64,000 nucleotides of DNA from an uncultured Lachnospiraceae bacterium (GTDB lineage Bacteria; Bacillota; Clostridia; Lachnospirales; Lachnospiraceae). The position numbers and the translations under genes are program-made. Each line of letters begins with the position of its first letter. The stretch's first letter is position 1. Where the stretch lies: NCBI GenBank assembly GCA_947630125.1, contig CANRGO010000003.1:1-64000 (forward strand), given 5' to 3'. Under the pieces are notes generated by a model. It saw nothing but the letters and a program-made list of their open reading frames with translations. It did no database searches and was not told the origin of the DNA. This document shows, in pieces, positions 17,736-26,147 of this stretch.

Positions 17736-18722
17736 TTGAAACGAAAAGGTGTTAACTACGCGAAATACGGGTATATTTTTTGCATACCTTTTGTACTTGC
17801 GTTCCTAGTATTTTCTTTATATCCCACTATCTATACTGCTATCATTGGATTTACGGATTTAAAGGGGTTAGGAAAGACTGATTTTCAATTTTTAGATAAT
17901 CCATTTGGGAATTTTGAATTGATTTTAAACAATCCATCATTTCAAAAGTCATTATCAAATACTTTTATTATCTGGATATTAAATTTTATCCCACAAATTT
18001 TACTTGCATTAATTTTAACGGCCTGGTTTACAAATAACAGACGAAAAATTAAAGGGCAGGGAGTTTTTAAAGTTATGTTTTATATGCCAAATATCATCAC
18101 GGCAGCAACCATAGCGATTCTTTTCAATAGTTTTTTTGGATATCCAATGGGACCAGTGAATTCTCTATTGCAATCACTTGGCATAATTGATGAACCATCA
18201 AACTTCTTAGTGCAGGGATGGACTGCAAAAGGAATCGTTGCATTTATTCAGTTCTGGATGTGGTATGGGTACACCATGATTGTTTTAATATCGGGTGTTC
18301 TTGGGATGAATCCAGAATTATTCGAAGCTTCTGACATTGATGGAGCGAATGGATTTCAAACATTCTTTTTTGTCACATTACCAAATCTTCGTACGATATT
18401 AATCTATACACTCATAACAAGCTTGATTGGTGGTCTCCAAATGTTTGACATTCCAAGACTATTTTTACTTGGTGGACCAGATAATGCTACACTGACTACA
18501 AGTGTCTTTATATATAATCAGGCGTTTAGTGGTAGTTATATGTATAATAGAGCATCCGCAGCCAGCTTGCTTATGTTCTTTATTATTGCGGTACTTTCTG
18601 GTTTTGTCTTCTATATTATGAGAGATAAACATGCAGCAAAGCTGGAAAAAGAAATTCGAATACAGCAGAGAGAGTTTAAAAAAGCTTTAAAAGAGAATAA
18701 AAAAATGGGGAGGGATGTGTAA
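17736..18722 (+). CDS. Sugar ABC transporter permease (MalF type)
   Basis: 328 residues, six main helices. The EAA loop is seen as 'ELFEASDIDGANGFQTFFFVTLPNL', the contact site for the ATPase. The start is TTG at 17736, 9 bases after GGAGGTG. The charged C-terminal tail ('KLEKEIRIQQREFKKALKE') is longer than usual. The stop is directly followed by the second permease start. No ABC ATPase lies in the operon, so a shared MsmX-like ATPase encoded elsewhere is expected. Confidence 0.92.
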   Translation: MKRKGVNYAKYGYIFCIPFVLAFLVFSLYPTIYTAIIGFTDLKGLGKTDFQFLDNPFGNFELILNNPSFQKSLSNTFIIWILNFIPQILLALILTAWFTNNRRKIKGQGVFKVMFYMPNIITAATIAILFNSFFGYPMGPVNSLLQSLGIIDEPSNFLVQGWTAKGIVAFIQFWMWYGYTMIVLISGVLGMNPELFEASDIDGANGFQTFFFVTLPNLRTILIYTLITSLIGGLQMFDIPRLFLLGGPDNATLTTSVFIYNQAFSGSYMYNRASAASLLMFFIIAVLSGFVFYIMRDKHAAKLEKEIRIQQREFKKALKENKKMGRDV

Positions 18723-19571
18723 ATGGATAAAACAAATTCCTTGCCACGTAGAGCTTATAAATTCATGATTTATATAGTATGCGGATTCTTAGTTTTACTA
18801 AGCATTGCTCCATTTTGGATTATGTTTATAAACGCAACAAGAAATACCTTTGAAATACAGCAAAGTGCGATTGCCTTTTTTCCTTCTGACTCATTATTTG
18901 ATAATTTGAAAATTTTAGTTGGAAAAAGCTTTAATCCAATCAAAGGTTTTACCAATTCCATGATAATTTCGGGTGGAGTAACAATTTGTACTGTTTATTT
19001 TTCATCTTTAACAGCTTATGCATTAGTAGTATATAACTGGAGATTCCGACAACCATTTTTTACTTTTATTATGGTAATTATGATGATACCAGCACAGGTT
19101 ACCAGTATTGGTTTCTACCAGTTTATGTATTCCATTCATATGACAAATAATTTTCTTCCGCTAATTTTGCCAGCAATTGCTGCACCAACAACGGTATTTT
19201 TTATGCGCCAGTATTTGCTTGCAACACTCTCGATTGACATTGTAAATTCGGCTAGAATCGATGGAGCAGGTGAGTTTCATATCTTTAATCGGATTATATT
19301 ACCGATTATGAAACCTGCCATCGCAACTCAAGCAATATTTGCCTTTGTAGGTAGTTGGAATAACTTATTTATGCCACTTATTTTATTGACAGATAGTGAC
19401 AAATATACCATGCCTATTATGGTAAGTTTACTTAGGGGAGATATCTACAAAACAGAGTTTGGTACCATTTATTTGGGACTTTCTTTAACGGTTCTTCCGT
19501 TATTTATAGTTTATTTTATGCTTTCTAAGTATATCATTGCAGGTGTTGCGCTTGGTGGAGTAAAAGAATAG
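18723..19571 (+). CDS. Sugar ABC transporter permease (MalG type)
   Basis: 282 residues, six helices, EAA-loop 'SARIDGAGEFHIFNRIILPIMKP'. Forms the transmembrane pair with the preceding permease; the two genes abut (ATG one base after the TAA). A terminator follows 28 bp after the stop, which ends this three-gene operon. No glycosidase or regulator is adjacent, so the sugar remains unknown. Confidence 0.92.
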   Translation: MDKTNSLPRRAYKFMIYIVCGFLVLLSIAPFWIMFINATRNTFEIQQSAIAFFPSDSLFDNLKILVGKSFNPIKGFTNSMIISGGVTICTVYFSSLTAYALVVYNWRFRQPFFTFIMVIMMIPAQVTSIGFYQFMYSIHMTNNFLPLILPAIAAPTTVFFMRQYLLATLSIDIVNSARIDGAGEFHIFNRIILPIMKPAIATQAIFAFVGSWNNLFMPLILLTDSDKYTMPIMVSLLRGDIYKTEFGTIYLGLSLTVLPLFIVYFMLSKYIIAGVALGGVKE

Positions 19572-19598
19572 AAACATAGTAGTTTTAAGAATAAATGG

Positions 19599-19635
19599 AA
19601 AGGGTGCTTTGTGTTGAATAGAAGCATCCTTTTTT
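19599..19635 (+). terminator. Terminator of the sugar ABC operon
   Basis: AAAGGGTGCTT / AAGCATCCTTT, an 11-bp stem with one G-U pair and a 12-base loop, running into TTTTTTT. Confidence 0.85.
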
Positions 19636-20281
19636 GTTTGTTTTTAATTTTTATATATCAGTAAATAGTATCAAAGTTTATTTGGTGGAAAAAATTGAAG
19701 AGTTGGAAGAATCGGTTAAGCTAACCCATAAGTTGGCATATTATGATAATCTGACTGATTTACCCAATTATTATTACCTTATGGATTATCTGTCAAATCT
19801 TGGAACAGAAACAGGGAAGAATGGTTTAATTTTGATTTTAAGTCTGAAAAATATTAATATGATTAATGCAGTTTATGGCAATGATGAGGGGAATTATTTG
19901 CTTTCTGATATTGGAAATCATTTAAAAGCAATTCTTAGAAGTGATGAAAAGGCAGCCAGAGTAAGTGGGAACGAATTTGTTCTATGGATACAGGAAAAAC
20001 AGGGTATGGAGGAGGTTTACATACGTAAAAATGAGATTATATACCTGTTGTTTCATGAAAAGAGAACACAACAGAAGCATTTATTAGAATATTACGCAGC
20101 TACAGCAGAAGCAACAGAAAAAAGTGGAAGTTATCTAGATTGTTATAGGCGGGCTCAAATAGCCTTAACCTATGCAAAATATGTATAGAAAGAATCTATG
20201 GTTCATTATGATCAAGACTTTGATGAGAGAATCAAACGTTTTACCGCATTAAAGGAATTACCTTTAAACGATGTTCAATAG
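19634..20281 (+). pseudogene. Eroded GGDEF-EAL gene (degenerate GGDEF remnant)
   Basis: The open frame of 184 codons begins with TTG inside the preceding terminator's T-run and has no ribosome binding site, so its native N-terminus is missing. It encodes a GGDEF-like domain ('AYYDNLTDLPNYYYLMDYL', 'NINMINAVYGNDEGNYLL') in which the signature is 'VSGNEF' instead of GGDEF. It ends with a TAG at 20186, but the same frame continues with 'MVHYDQDFDERIKRFTALKE', the linker that normally leads into an EAL domain, and stops again at 20279. No EAL domain follows. Best read as the decayed 5' part of a GGDEF-EAL gene. Confidence 0.7.
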
Positions 20282-20330
20282 CAAGATTGATCGAATGTTT
20301 CTAAACTTTATCTAAAGTCAAAAAAACTGA

Positions 20331-20359
20331 TTGTGACAGTCTTAAAAACATGCTAGAAT
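20331..20359 (+). promoter_or_regulatory. Sigma-A-like promoter of the H-NOX chemoreceptor
   Basis: TTGTGA and TAGAAT with a 17-bp spacer and a TG one base before the -10. A sigma-D (motility) promoter was looked for here and not found. Confidence 0.55.
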
Positions 20360-20389
20360 TCCTTTGTACGTTACAATCAGGAGGTTAAT

Positions 20390-22183
20390 ATGAAAGGAAC
20401 AGTTGTATCATCATGGATAGAATCCAGCCGTAAGTTATTCGGCGATAATTTAGTAAATAAGGCAATGGAAGCAAATAAAGTAAGTGCAGATCATGTATTT
20501 ACACCATTTGAAGATGTAGAAGATAAAGTAGCAACAGGGATTGTAAACTATATAGGAGATGCTGTTGGTAAAAACCACAAGGAAATTTGGGGGACTATGG
20601 GTCAGGAAAATATTAAAACATTTTCAAAAAATTATCCTGGTTTCTTTAGACATGAATCTGCATTTCAGTTCTTGAAGTCCATGAATGATGTCCATGTTAT
20701 TGTTATGAAGCGTTTTCGCGGAGCAACACCTCCTATTTTAGATGTTCAACCCTTAAGTTCTCACTCCATTTTATTTACCTATCGTTCAAAACGTGGATTA
20801 GAAGATTATTTAATGGGACTCTTACAGGGAGTATCTCACCACTTTAAAGAAAATATTCAGATTGAGGTTGTAGAAAAGAAAACAAACGAAGTACAGATGA
20901 AGCTTACTTTTGAAAAAGAAATACGATTTATTAAACAATATGGTTTAAGTAAACTCTTATCACTTGGAATATTTAAGAAAATCGCATTTAAAACAGCATT
21001 ATTAAACAGTATTGTCCTTGCTATTGTAGGTTTTATTATAACCGCTAATCCCATTCAGACTGGCATATTGTTTTTAGCTGCATTTGTAGCATCTGTTCTA
21101 AGTGCCACATTGATTAATCGTCCCTATAAGGATATTAAAAGGGAAATTCAAAATCTCGCTTCTGGTAATTATGTAGAATCTTTCTTTTTAAAATCTTCTG
21201 ATGAGTATGAAGAACTTATGGATGAAATCAATCAGTTAAAACAGACTGTTCAAAAAGATTTTATTGATTTCAATGCAGTAACAGATGAAATGTATACCTT
21301 TAATAATGCAGTGGCAACAATTGCAAATACCATGCAAGACACGTCTGATGATATTAAGGAAGTGCTTGATGAAGTCTCCATTGCAGCAATAACCCAGGCT
21401 GAGGATACGGAACGAGTTGTATCTGTATTAAATGATAGCATTCTAAATCTCACAGAAGTATCCAAAGATAGTGAGAACAATCAAACCAAAATTGAAGATG
21501 CTGTATCTGGTATTGAATCCAGTTTTCAGAATGTTGCAAACACAGCATATGAAATTAATGAAATGTTACAAAGATTCTCAACCATCAAAAACGATAGTAA
21601 TTTATTAAAAGAAAATGCAGATAATATCACACAGATTGTTTCCTTAGTTTCTGCGATTGCTAGACAAATTAATTTGTTGGCATTGAATGCTTCGATAGAA
21701 GCTGCAAGAGCGGGTGAAGCTGGTAAGGGATTTGCAGTTGTTGCTGAGGAGGTTCGTAAACTTTCCGAGCAGACCAATAGCGCTGTAGAACAGATTAATG
21801 GAAGTTTGAATTCGTTTGTTGGAAGCATTGGAACTGTTGTAGAAGGCATTGATGTGCAGTATGATGTTTTAGAAAATGAAAATAAAAAACTAAAATCAGC
21901 AGTAGAAGTCAGTAGCTTATCAAATGAAAGACTTACGGTTGTATCTCAAATGATGATTAAGAGTTCTCGTGATTTGAAAAAAGAAGCAGATCAGATAGCC
22001 TCCTTGTTTGATAATATCCAGAATCTTGCTGCGATTGCTCAGGAAAATTCAGCAGCCACTCAGGAAGCAAATTCTAATGTAACGGTTTATGTAGAACAGA
22101 TTTCAGAACTTACGGAACAGATTTCAGTGTTTGAAGAAATGATTAAGAGTTTCCAATTGGATTTAGCAAAGTATAAAATATAA
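20390..22183 (+). CDS. H-NOX (heme gas sensor) - methyl-accepting chemotaxis protein
   Basis: 597 residues. Residues 1 to ~185 are an H-NOX (HNOB) domain: heme ligand H102 ('DVHVIVMK'), P115 in 'GATPP', and the Y131-x-S133-x-R135 motif ('YRSKR') that binds the heme propionates. The O2-pocket residues W9, N74 and Y140 are also present, at the same numbers as in the Caldanaerobacter Tar4H H-NOX, which binds O2. Two hydrophobic segments follow (~197-243), then a HAMP-like region ('[20 protein letters not shown]') and an MCP signalling domain with the hairpin tip '[20 protein letters not shown]'. The sensor is cytoplasmic. Predicted role: aerotaxis away from O2. It has its own promoter and terminator. 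Confidence 0.93.
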   Translation: MKGTVVSSWIESSRKLFGDNLVNKAMEANKVSADHVFTPFEDVEDKVATGIVNYIGDAVGKNHKEIWGTMGQENIKTFSKNYPGFFRHESAFQFLKSMNDVHVIVMKRFRGATPPILDVQPLSSHSILFTYRSKRGLEDYLMGLLQGVSHHFKENIQIEVVEKKTNEVQMKLTFEKEIRFIKQYGLSKLLSLGIFKKIAFKTALLNSIVLAIVGFIITANPIQTGILFLAAFVASVLSATLINRPYKDIKREIQNLASGNYVESFFLKSSDEYEELMDEINQLKQTVQKDFIDFNAVTDEMYTFNNAVATIANTMQDTSDDIKEVLDEVSIAAITQAEDTERVVSVLNDSILNLTEVSKDSENNQTKIEDAVSGIESSFQNVANTAYEINEMLQRFSTIKNDSNLLKENADNITQIVSLVSAIARQINLLALNASIEAARAGEAGKGFAVVAEEVRKLSEQTNSAVEQINGSLNSFVGSIGTVVEGIDVQYDVLENENKKLKSAVEVSSLSNERLTVVSQMMIKSSRDLKKEADQIASLFDNIQNLAAIAQENSAATQEANSNVTVYVEQISELTEQISVFEEMIKSFQLDLAKYKI

Positions 22184-22256
22184 AGTAAAACAAAGTTTTA
22201 AAGGTTTTATCGTACAGGTTCCATGGTGATAATTACATCATGGTTTCATATAACAT

Positions 22257-22292
22257 AAAAACTCCCCATGGAATATTGATGGGGAGTTTTTT
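22257..22292 (+). terminator. Terminator of the H-NOX chemoreceptor gene
   Basis: Perfect 13-bp stem AAAAACTCCCCAT / ATGGGGAGTTTTT with a 9-base loop, ending in T residues. A weaker second hairpin (CCATGGTG / CATCATGG) lies just upstream at 22221-22242. Confidence 0.9.
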
Positions 22293-22323
22293 GTGTTCGC
22301 CTAGTTTGGGCGAACTCTTGTGA

Positions 22324-22464
22324 GAGGTGAGAGGTGATGGTTTAAATGAAGAGCAGTTAAGTGATTTGGTTATTGCTAGCGCATTACATGACATAGGAGC
22401 GTTGACCGTGAAAGAACGAGATGACCGTTATAAAAATCTTTCCATGGAAAATTGCTTTCTTTAG
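22324..22464 (+). pseudogene. Remnant of an HD-GYP domain gene
   Basis: A 46-codon open stretch without a proper start reads 'GLNEEQLSDLVIASALHDIG' then 'ALTVKERDD', the beginning of an HD-GYP (c-di-GMP phosphodiesterase) domain with the HD metal pair. It ends at TAG 22462 just after 'MENCFL'. The rest of the domain, including GYP, is gone. It is too short for the ORF track. A second fragment of the same region may follow but I could not place it. Confidence 0.7.
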
Positions 22465-22507
22465 CCCAGATAGAAACATTAAGAATTAATGAATACGAAA
22501 AAAATGC

Positions 22508-22535
22508 TTGCACTTTTCTAAAACTGTGGTAGATT
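22508..22535 (+). promoter_or_regulatory. Candidate promoter of the LTA-synthase-like gene
   Basis: TTGCAC and TAGATT with a 16-bp spacer and TG upstream of the -10. Confidence 0.5.
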
Positions 22536-22592
22536 AAACAATGTAGCTTGAACGAGGGTGGGGCTAGTTCAAACTGGAATTGGAGATTAAAA

Positions 22593-24764
22593 GTGAAAGT
22601 TTTTAAAAAGAAAGATAATAAAAAAGAACCCAAAAAAAAAAAATTGACTGGCTTATTCCAGAAAAAGAAAAAAAATCAGGGCTTGGATGAATTTGATGAC
22701 AATAGTTTGTCCTTCGATGATGAATCTGAAATGGATGAATGGCTTGAAGATGAGATTGTTATACCTAAAAAGCCTGCAAAATTTTTGATTTTCATGGAGC
22801 GGTATTCTGTATTGTTTTTTATTCTTGTTGCAATGTTTTTGGATTTTGCAATAGAAGCAATCAGTCGTTTTTCATTTGTTGAATCATTTCAATATATCAT
22901 TCATAGTTTTGATGTATTTTTGTTTAATAGTTTTATTATTTATGTAACCTTAAATTTGGCTTACTTTTTCAAACGTAGACTATTTGCAACGATGATAATT
23001 GGTGGAATCTGGCTAATCGGAGGCCTTGCAAATGGTGGAGTTTTATCTTACCGGACAACCCCATTTACAGGCACAGACATCAAACTTGTGTTTAATGCTA
23101 TGACTTTAATTACAAAGTATATGTCCGTTGATCAGATGATACTTGCTACTATTCTTGCAGCGCTGGTGGTTGTTCTTTACATTTATACCTTTTTTAAAGG
23201 CCCCAAAATACAAGGGAAGATTAAGTGGAGAAAATATCTAATTTGTGTGACGGCACTGTTTTTATCCTTGGCACCAGGCGTAAAGTTTGGCGTAGAATAT
23301 AAAATAGTATCCAGTTACTTTGGAAATATTGCTAATGCTTATATGGATTATGGATTTCCTTATTGCTTTTGGTGTACCGTACTGGCAAAAGGAATTGATA
23401 CGCCAAATAACTATAGTGAAAAAGATATTCGTGAAATATTACAATTCGATGGAACGGATAATTTTGATATTAAAAAGACTCCAAATGTTATTTTTATACA
23501 GCTAGAATCGTTCTTTGATCCAACGCACATCAAGGGTGTTAAGTATTCAGAAGATCCGATACCAAATTTTAGACAGCTAAAAAGAGAATATACTTCAGGC
23601 TATCTAACAGTACCAGTAGTTGGAGCTGGAACAGCAAATACAGAATTTGAAGTGCTTACTGGTATGAACCTGAGATATTTTGGTCCAGGAGAATATCCGT
23701 ATAAAACAATTATTCGTAATAATGTTGCTGAAAGTGTGGCATTTAACCTGCTTGATATAGGATATAATACCCATGCAATTCATAACAATGAAGCAAGTTT
23801 TTATGGGCGTAAGCTGGTCTTTGCCAATTTGGGAATAGAAACCTTTTCGTCAGAAGAAATACTATATTTACCAGAATATACCCCTCTAGGTTGGGCAAAA
23901 GATGCAACATTAAAAGATGCTATTATGGATTGCTTAAAGTCTACCGATAAGAAAGATTTTGTCTATACCATAACTGTTCAAGCTCATGGCGGATATCCTA
24001 CAGAACCAATTCTTGAAAATCCTGTGATTGAAGTCAGCGGGACAGATGATGAAGGATGGAGAAACTCAGTTGAATATTTTGTGAATCAGAATTACGAAAC
24101 AGATCAGTTTATTGGAGAACTAGTGAAAGCCTTGGAAGAATATCCTGAAGATACTGTTTTGGTTCTGTTTGGAGATCATTTGCCATCACTGGGATTTGAG
24201 GAGAGTGATCTGGATAATGGTAGTTTGTTTGAAACAGAATATGTGATTTGGGATAATATGGATTTGGAGATTACAGATCGACCCGTTACAACCTATCAAT
24301 TATCAGCCTTTGTTTTAGACAAATTAGATATACATGTAGGAACTTTGATGAAATATCATCAAAGAAGAGAAGATACCGAAAACTATCAAACAGATTTAGA
24401 AATCTTACAATATGATATGCTTTATGGTAATCAGTATGTGTATGGTGGAGAATTACCATATGAAAGAGTTGCCCTAAAGATGGGTGTAAAGGATGTTACC
24501 ATATCATCCATCGAGAAAGACCAGTTAGGCAATCTGATTATCAATGGAAAGAATTTTAATCCTTTTAGTCAGGTAAAAATAAACAGTAAAGATGTAGATG
24601 AAGTCTATATTGACCAGAATACCCTGTTGGTGACAGATGTAATAACCACAAGAGGGGATATTTTTCAGGTGAATCAGGTAACAGCTGCTGGAAACACCAT
24701 GAGAAGAGGTGTCCTATTTACAGAAGCTGAAGGGGAAGGCCGACGGTTTGATATGTTGCAGTAG
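22593..24764 (+). CDS. LTA-synthase-family membrane sulfatase with C-terminal beta domain
   Basis: 723 residues from GTG 22593, chosen because GGAG lies 7 bases upstream; the track start (TTG 22548) lacks one. A very basic/acidic cytoplasmic tail (residues 1-60) is followed by five helices (~65-240), then an extracytoplasmic alkaline-phosphatase-like domain: 'FIQLESFFDPT' (metal Glu), catalytic Thr T347 in 'GAGTANTEFE', 'TVQAHGGYP' and 'VLFGDHLPS' (metal sites). Such enzymes transfer glycerol phosphate from phosphatidylglycerol to teichoic acid or to glycans. The last ~90 residues ('VTISSIEKDQLGNLIINGKN') look like an IPT/TIG-type beta sandwich, which S. aureus LtaS lacks. Monocistronic; terminator downstream. 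Confidence 0.88.
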   Translation: MKVFKKKDNKKEPKKKKLTGLFQKKKKNQGLDEFDDNSLSFDDESEMDEWLEDEIVIPKKPAKFLIFMERYSVLFFILVAMFLDFAIEAISRFSFVESFQYIIHSFDVFLFNSFIIYVTLNLAYFFKRRLFATMIIGGIWLIGGLANGGVLSYRTTPFTGTDIKLVFNAMTLITKYMSVDQMILATILAALVVVLYIYTFFKGPKIQGKIKWRKYLICVTALFLSLAPGVKFGVEYKIVSSYFGNIANAYMDYGFPYCFWCTVLAKGIDTPNNYSEKDIREILQFDGTDNFDIKKTPNVIFIQLESFFDPTHIKGVKYSEDPIPNFRQLKREYTSGYLTVPVVGAGTANTEFEVLTGMNLRYFGPGEYPYKTIIRNNVAESVAFNLLDIGYNTHAIHNNEASFYGRKLVFANLGIETFSSEEILYLPEYTPLGWAKDATLKDAIMDCLKSTDKKDFVYTITVQAHGGYPTEPILENPVIEVSGTDDEGWRNSVEYFVNQNYETDQFIGELVKALEEYPEDTVLVLFGDHLPSLGFEESDLDNGSLFETEYVIWDNMDLEITDRPVTTYQLSAFVLDKLDIHVGTLMKYHQRREDTENYQTDLEILQYDMLYGNQYVYGGELPYERVALKMGVKDVTISSIEKDQLGNLIINGKNFNPFSQVKINSKDVDEVYIDQNTLLVTDVITTRGDIFQVNQVTAAGNTMRRGVLFTEAEGEGRRFDMLQ

Positions 24765-24781
24765 TGTGATAAAGCGTTATA

Positions 24782-24820
24782 AAATGGGGTCTGATGCAGA
24801 AATGTATCAGACCATTTTTT
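24782..24820 (+). terminator. Terminator after the LTA-synthase-like gene
   Basis: ATGGGGTCTGAT ... ATCAGACCAT stem followed by TTTTTT. The ORF-track start of the next gene (24794) lies inside this hairpin and is therefore wrong. Confidence 0.88.
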
Positions 24821-24830
24821 GTGAATTTTC

Positions 24831-24858
24831 TTGATAATTTATTAAGACGTGATATAAT
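24831..24858 (+). promoter_or_regulatory. Sigma-A promoter of the BMP-type nucleoside ABC operon
   Basis: TTGATA and a perfect TATAAT with a 16-bp spacer, 46 bp before the lipoprotein start. The short leader leaves no room for a purine riboswitch. Confidence 0.65.
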
Positions 24859-24904
24859 TTATCTATCAGTTCAAACTGAACAAAAACAAGGAGGATTCGG
24901 TTTT

Positions 24905-26041
24905 ATGAAAAAGAAATTAGTACTTTTATTAGCAGCAGTGATGTCCATCGGACTATTAGCGGGCTGTGGTGCACAGAGTGGTTATGAAATTGCTCTGATT
25001 ACCGATAAGGGAAATATCGATGATAAGTCTTTTAACCAGGGTGCATGGGATGGGTTAGAAGCATATGCATTAGCAAATGATATCACCCACAAATATTACA
25101 AACCAGAAGAAGCTTCTGATGCGGGTTATCTTGCACAGATCGAAATGGCGATTCAGGGTGGAGCAAAAGTTGTTATAACACCTGGTTATTTATTTGAAGT
25201 GGCAGTATATGAAGCGCAGACAAAGTATCCAGATGTGAAGTTTATTTTGTTAGATGGAGCACCACATACAGCAGATTACTCAGACTTTAAAACCAATGAT
25301 AATGTAGCTAGTATTATGTATGCAGAAGAACAGTCTGGTTACCTTGCAGGATATGCAGCAGTAAAAGATGGCATGACCAAACTTGGTTTTATGGGTGGTA
25401 TGGCAGTTCCAGCAGTTCAGGCTTTTGGTTATGGCTACCTTCAGGGAGCGGAAGCTGCAGCAGCTGAACTTGGTCTTGCTGATGGTGCAATCACTGTTAC
25501 CTATCATTACACAGGCGATTTTGCTGAAACAGATACTAATAAAGCAACTGCAAAAACCATGTATCAAGAAGGAACTGAAGTTATCTTTGCTTGTGGTGGT
25601 TCTGTAGGCAAGAGTGTTATGTCTGCAGCAGCAGAAGCTGGAACCAAAGTAATTGGTGTTGACGTGGATCAAAGATATGACAGTGAAACCGTTATCACTT
25701 CAGCTACCAAAGGACTTGGTGCTTCTGTTCAGGCAGTTCTTGACGCAATCTATAAAACAAAAGGCTGGGATGCTTATTCAGGAACAACTACTTACTTTAA
25801 TGCAGCGAATTCTGGTGTTGGTCTTCCAACTGAAATAATTGGTGAGGAAAATGGAAATGCATTTGACAGATTTACTGCTTTTGATGAAGCACAGTATGAT
25901 GCAGTGTTTGCAAAACTTGTAGATGGTTCAGTTGTACCAGTTCGTAGCTTAACCGTTGCAGATCCTAATGGTTATGCAACAGCAGAAGAATTAACCGCTG
26001 GTCTTTCTTTAGTAAAAGTTACTGTGGAAGCAAGACAGTAA
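24905..26041 (+). CDS. BMP-family (PnrA-like) nucleoside-binding lipoprotein
   Basis: 378 residues from ATG 24905, 9 bases after AGGAGG. Lipoprotein signal with lipobox 'LLAGC' (C21). The BMP fold is shown by 'ALITDKGNIDDKSFNQGAWDGL' and 'GGSVGKSVMSAAAEAGTKVIGVD'. Characterised relatives (PnrA of Treponema, BmpA and BmpD of Borrelia) bind purine or other nucleosides. The ATPase and two permease genes follow, as in the nupNOPQ layout of B. subtilis, so this is very probably a nucleoside importer. A hairpin lies between it and the ATPase gene. Confidence 0.9.
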   Translation: MKKKLVLLLAAVMSIGLLAGCGAQSGYEIALITDKGNIDDKSFNQGAWDGLEAYALANDITHKYYKPEEASDAGYLAQIEMAIQGGAKVVITPGYLFEVAVYEAQTKYPDVKFILLDGAPHTADYSDFKTNDNVASIMYAEEQSGYLAGYAAVKDGMTKLGFMGGMAVPAVQAFGYGYLQGAEAAAAELGLADGAITVTYHYTGDFAETDTNKATAKTMYQEGTEVIFACGGSVGKSVMSAAAEAGTKVIGVDVDQRYDSETVITSATKGLGASVQAVLDAIYKTKGWDAYSGTTTYFNAANSGVGLPTEIIGEENGNAFDRFTAFDEAQYDAVFAKLVDGSVVPVRSLTVADPNGYATAEELTAGLSLVKVTVEARQ

Positions 26042-26077
26042 TCTTTAGAAAAGACAGTTAATAGGATTCAGAGTTTT

Positions 26078-26110
26078 ATAAGGGGGAAAGCAAATCACTT
26101 TCCTCCTTAT
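26078..26110 (+). promoter_or_regulatory. Intercistronic hairpin after the BMP lipoprotein gene
   Basis: ATAAGGGGGAAAG / CTTTCCTCCTTAT, a 13-bp stem with one G-U pair and a 7-base loop, followed by TTCCTTTAAAA rather than a clean U-run. Probably limits expression of the downstream membrane components or protects the upstream mRNA. Confidence 0.65.
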
Positions 26111-26147
26111 TTCCTTTAAAAAATCAAATCATAGCAGTGAGGTAGAT

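Noticed and set aside
20281-20389. Sigma-D promoter for the H-NOX chemoreceptor
   Set aside because: TAAAG occurs but no GCCGATAT-like box at 14-16 bp; a sigma-A-type promoter fits better.
22296-22315. Hairpin TTCGCC-7-GGCGAA after the chemoreceptor terminator
   Set aside because: Lies behind a strong terminator with no gene or U-run; probably part of the eroded HD-GYP region.
24794-24904. Longer N-terminus for the BMP lipoprotein
   Set aside because: It begins inside the preceding terminator and crosses the promoter; the ATG at 24905 gives a proper signal peptide after AGGAGG.
24840-24904. Purine riboswitch before the nucleoside transporter
   Set aside because: Less than 50 bases lie between the promoter and the start, and no purine aptamer motifs are seen.
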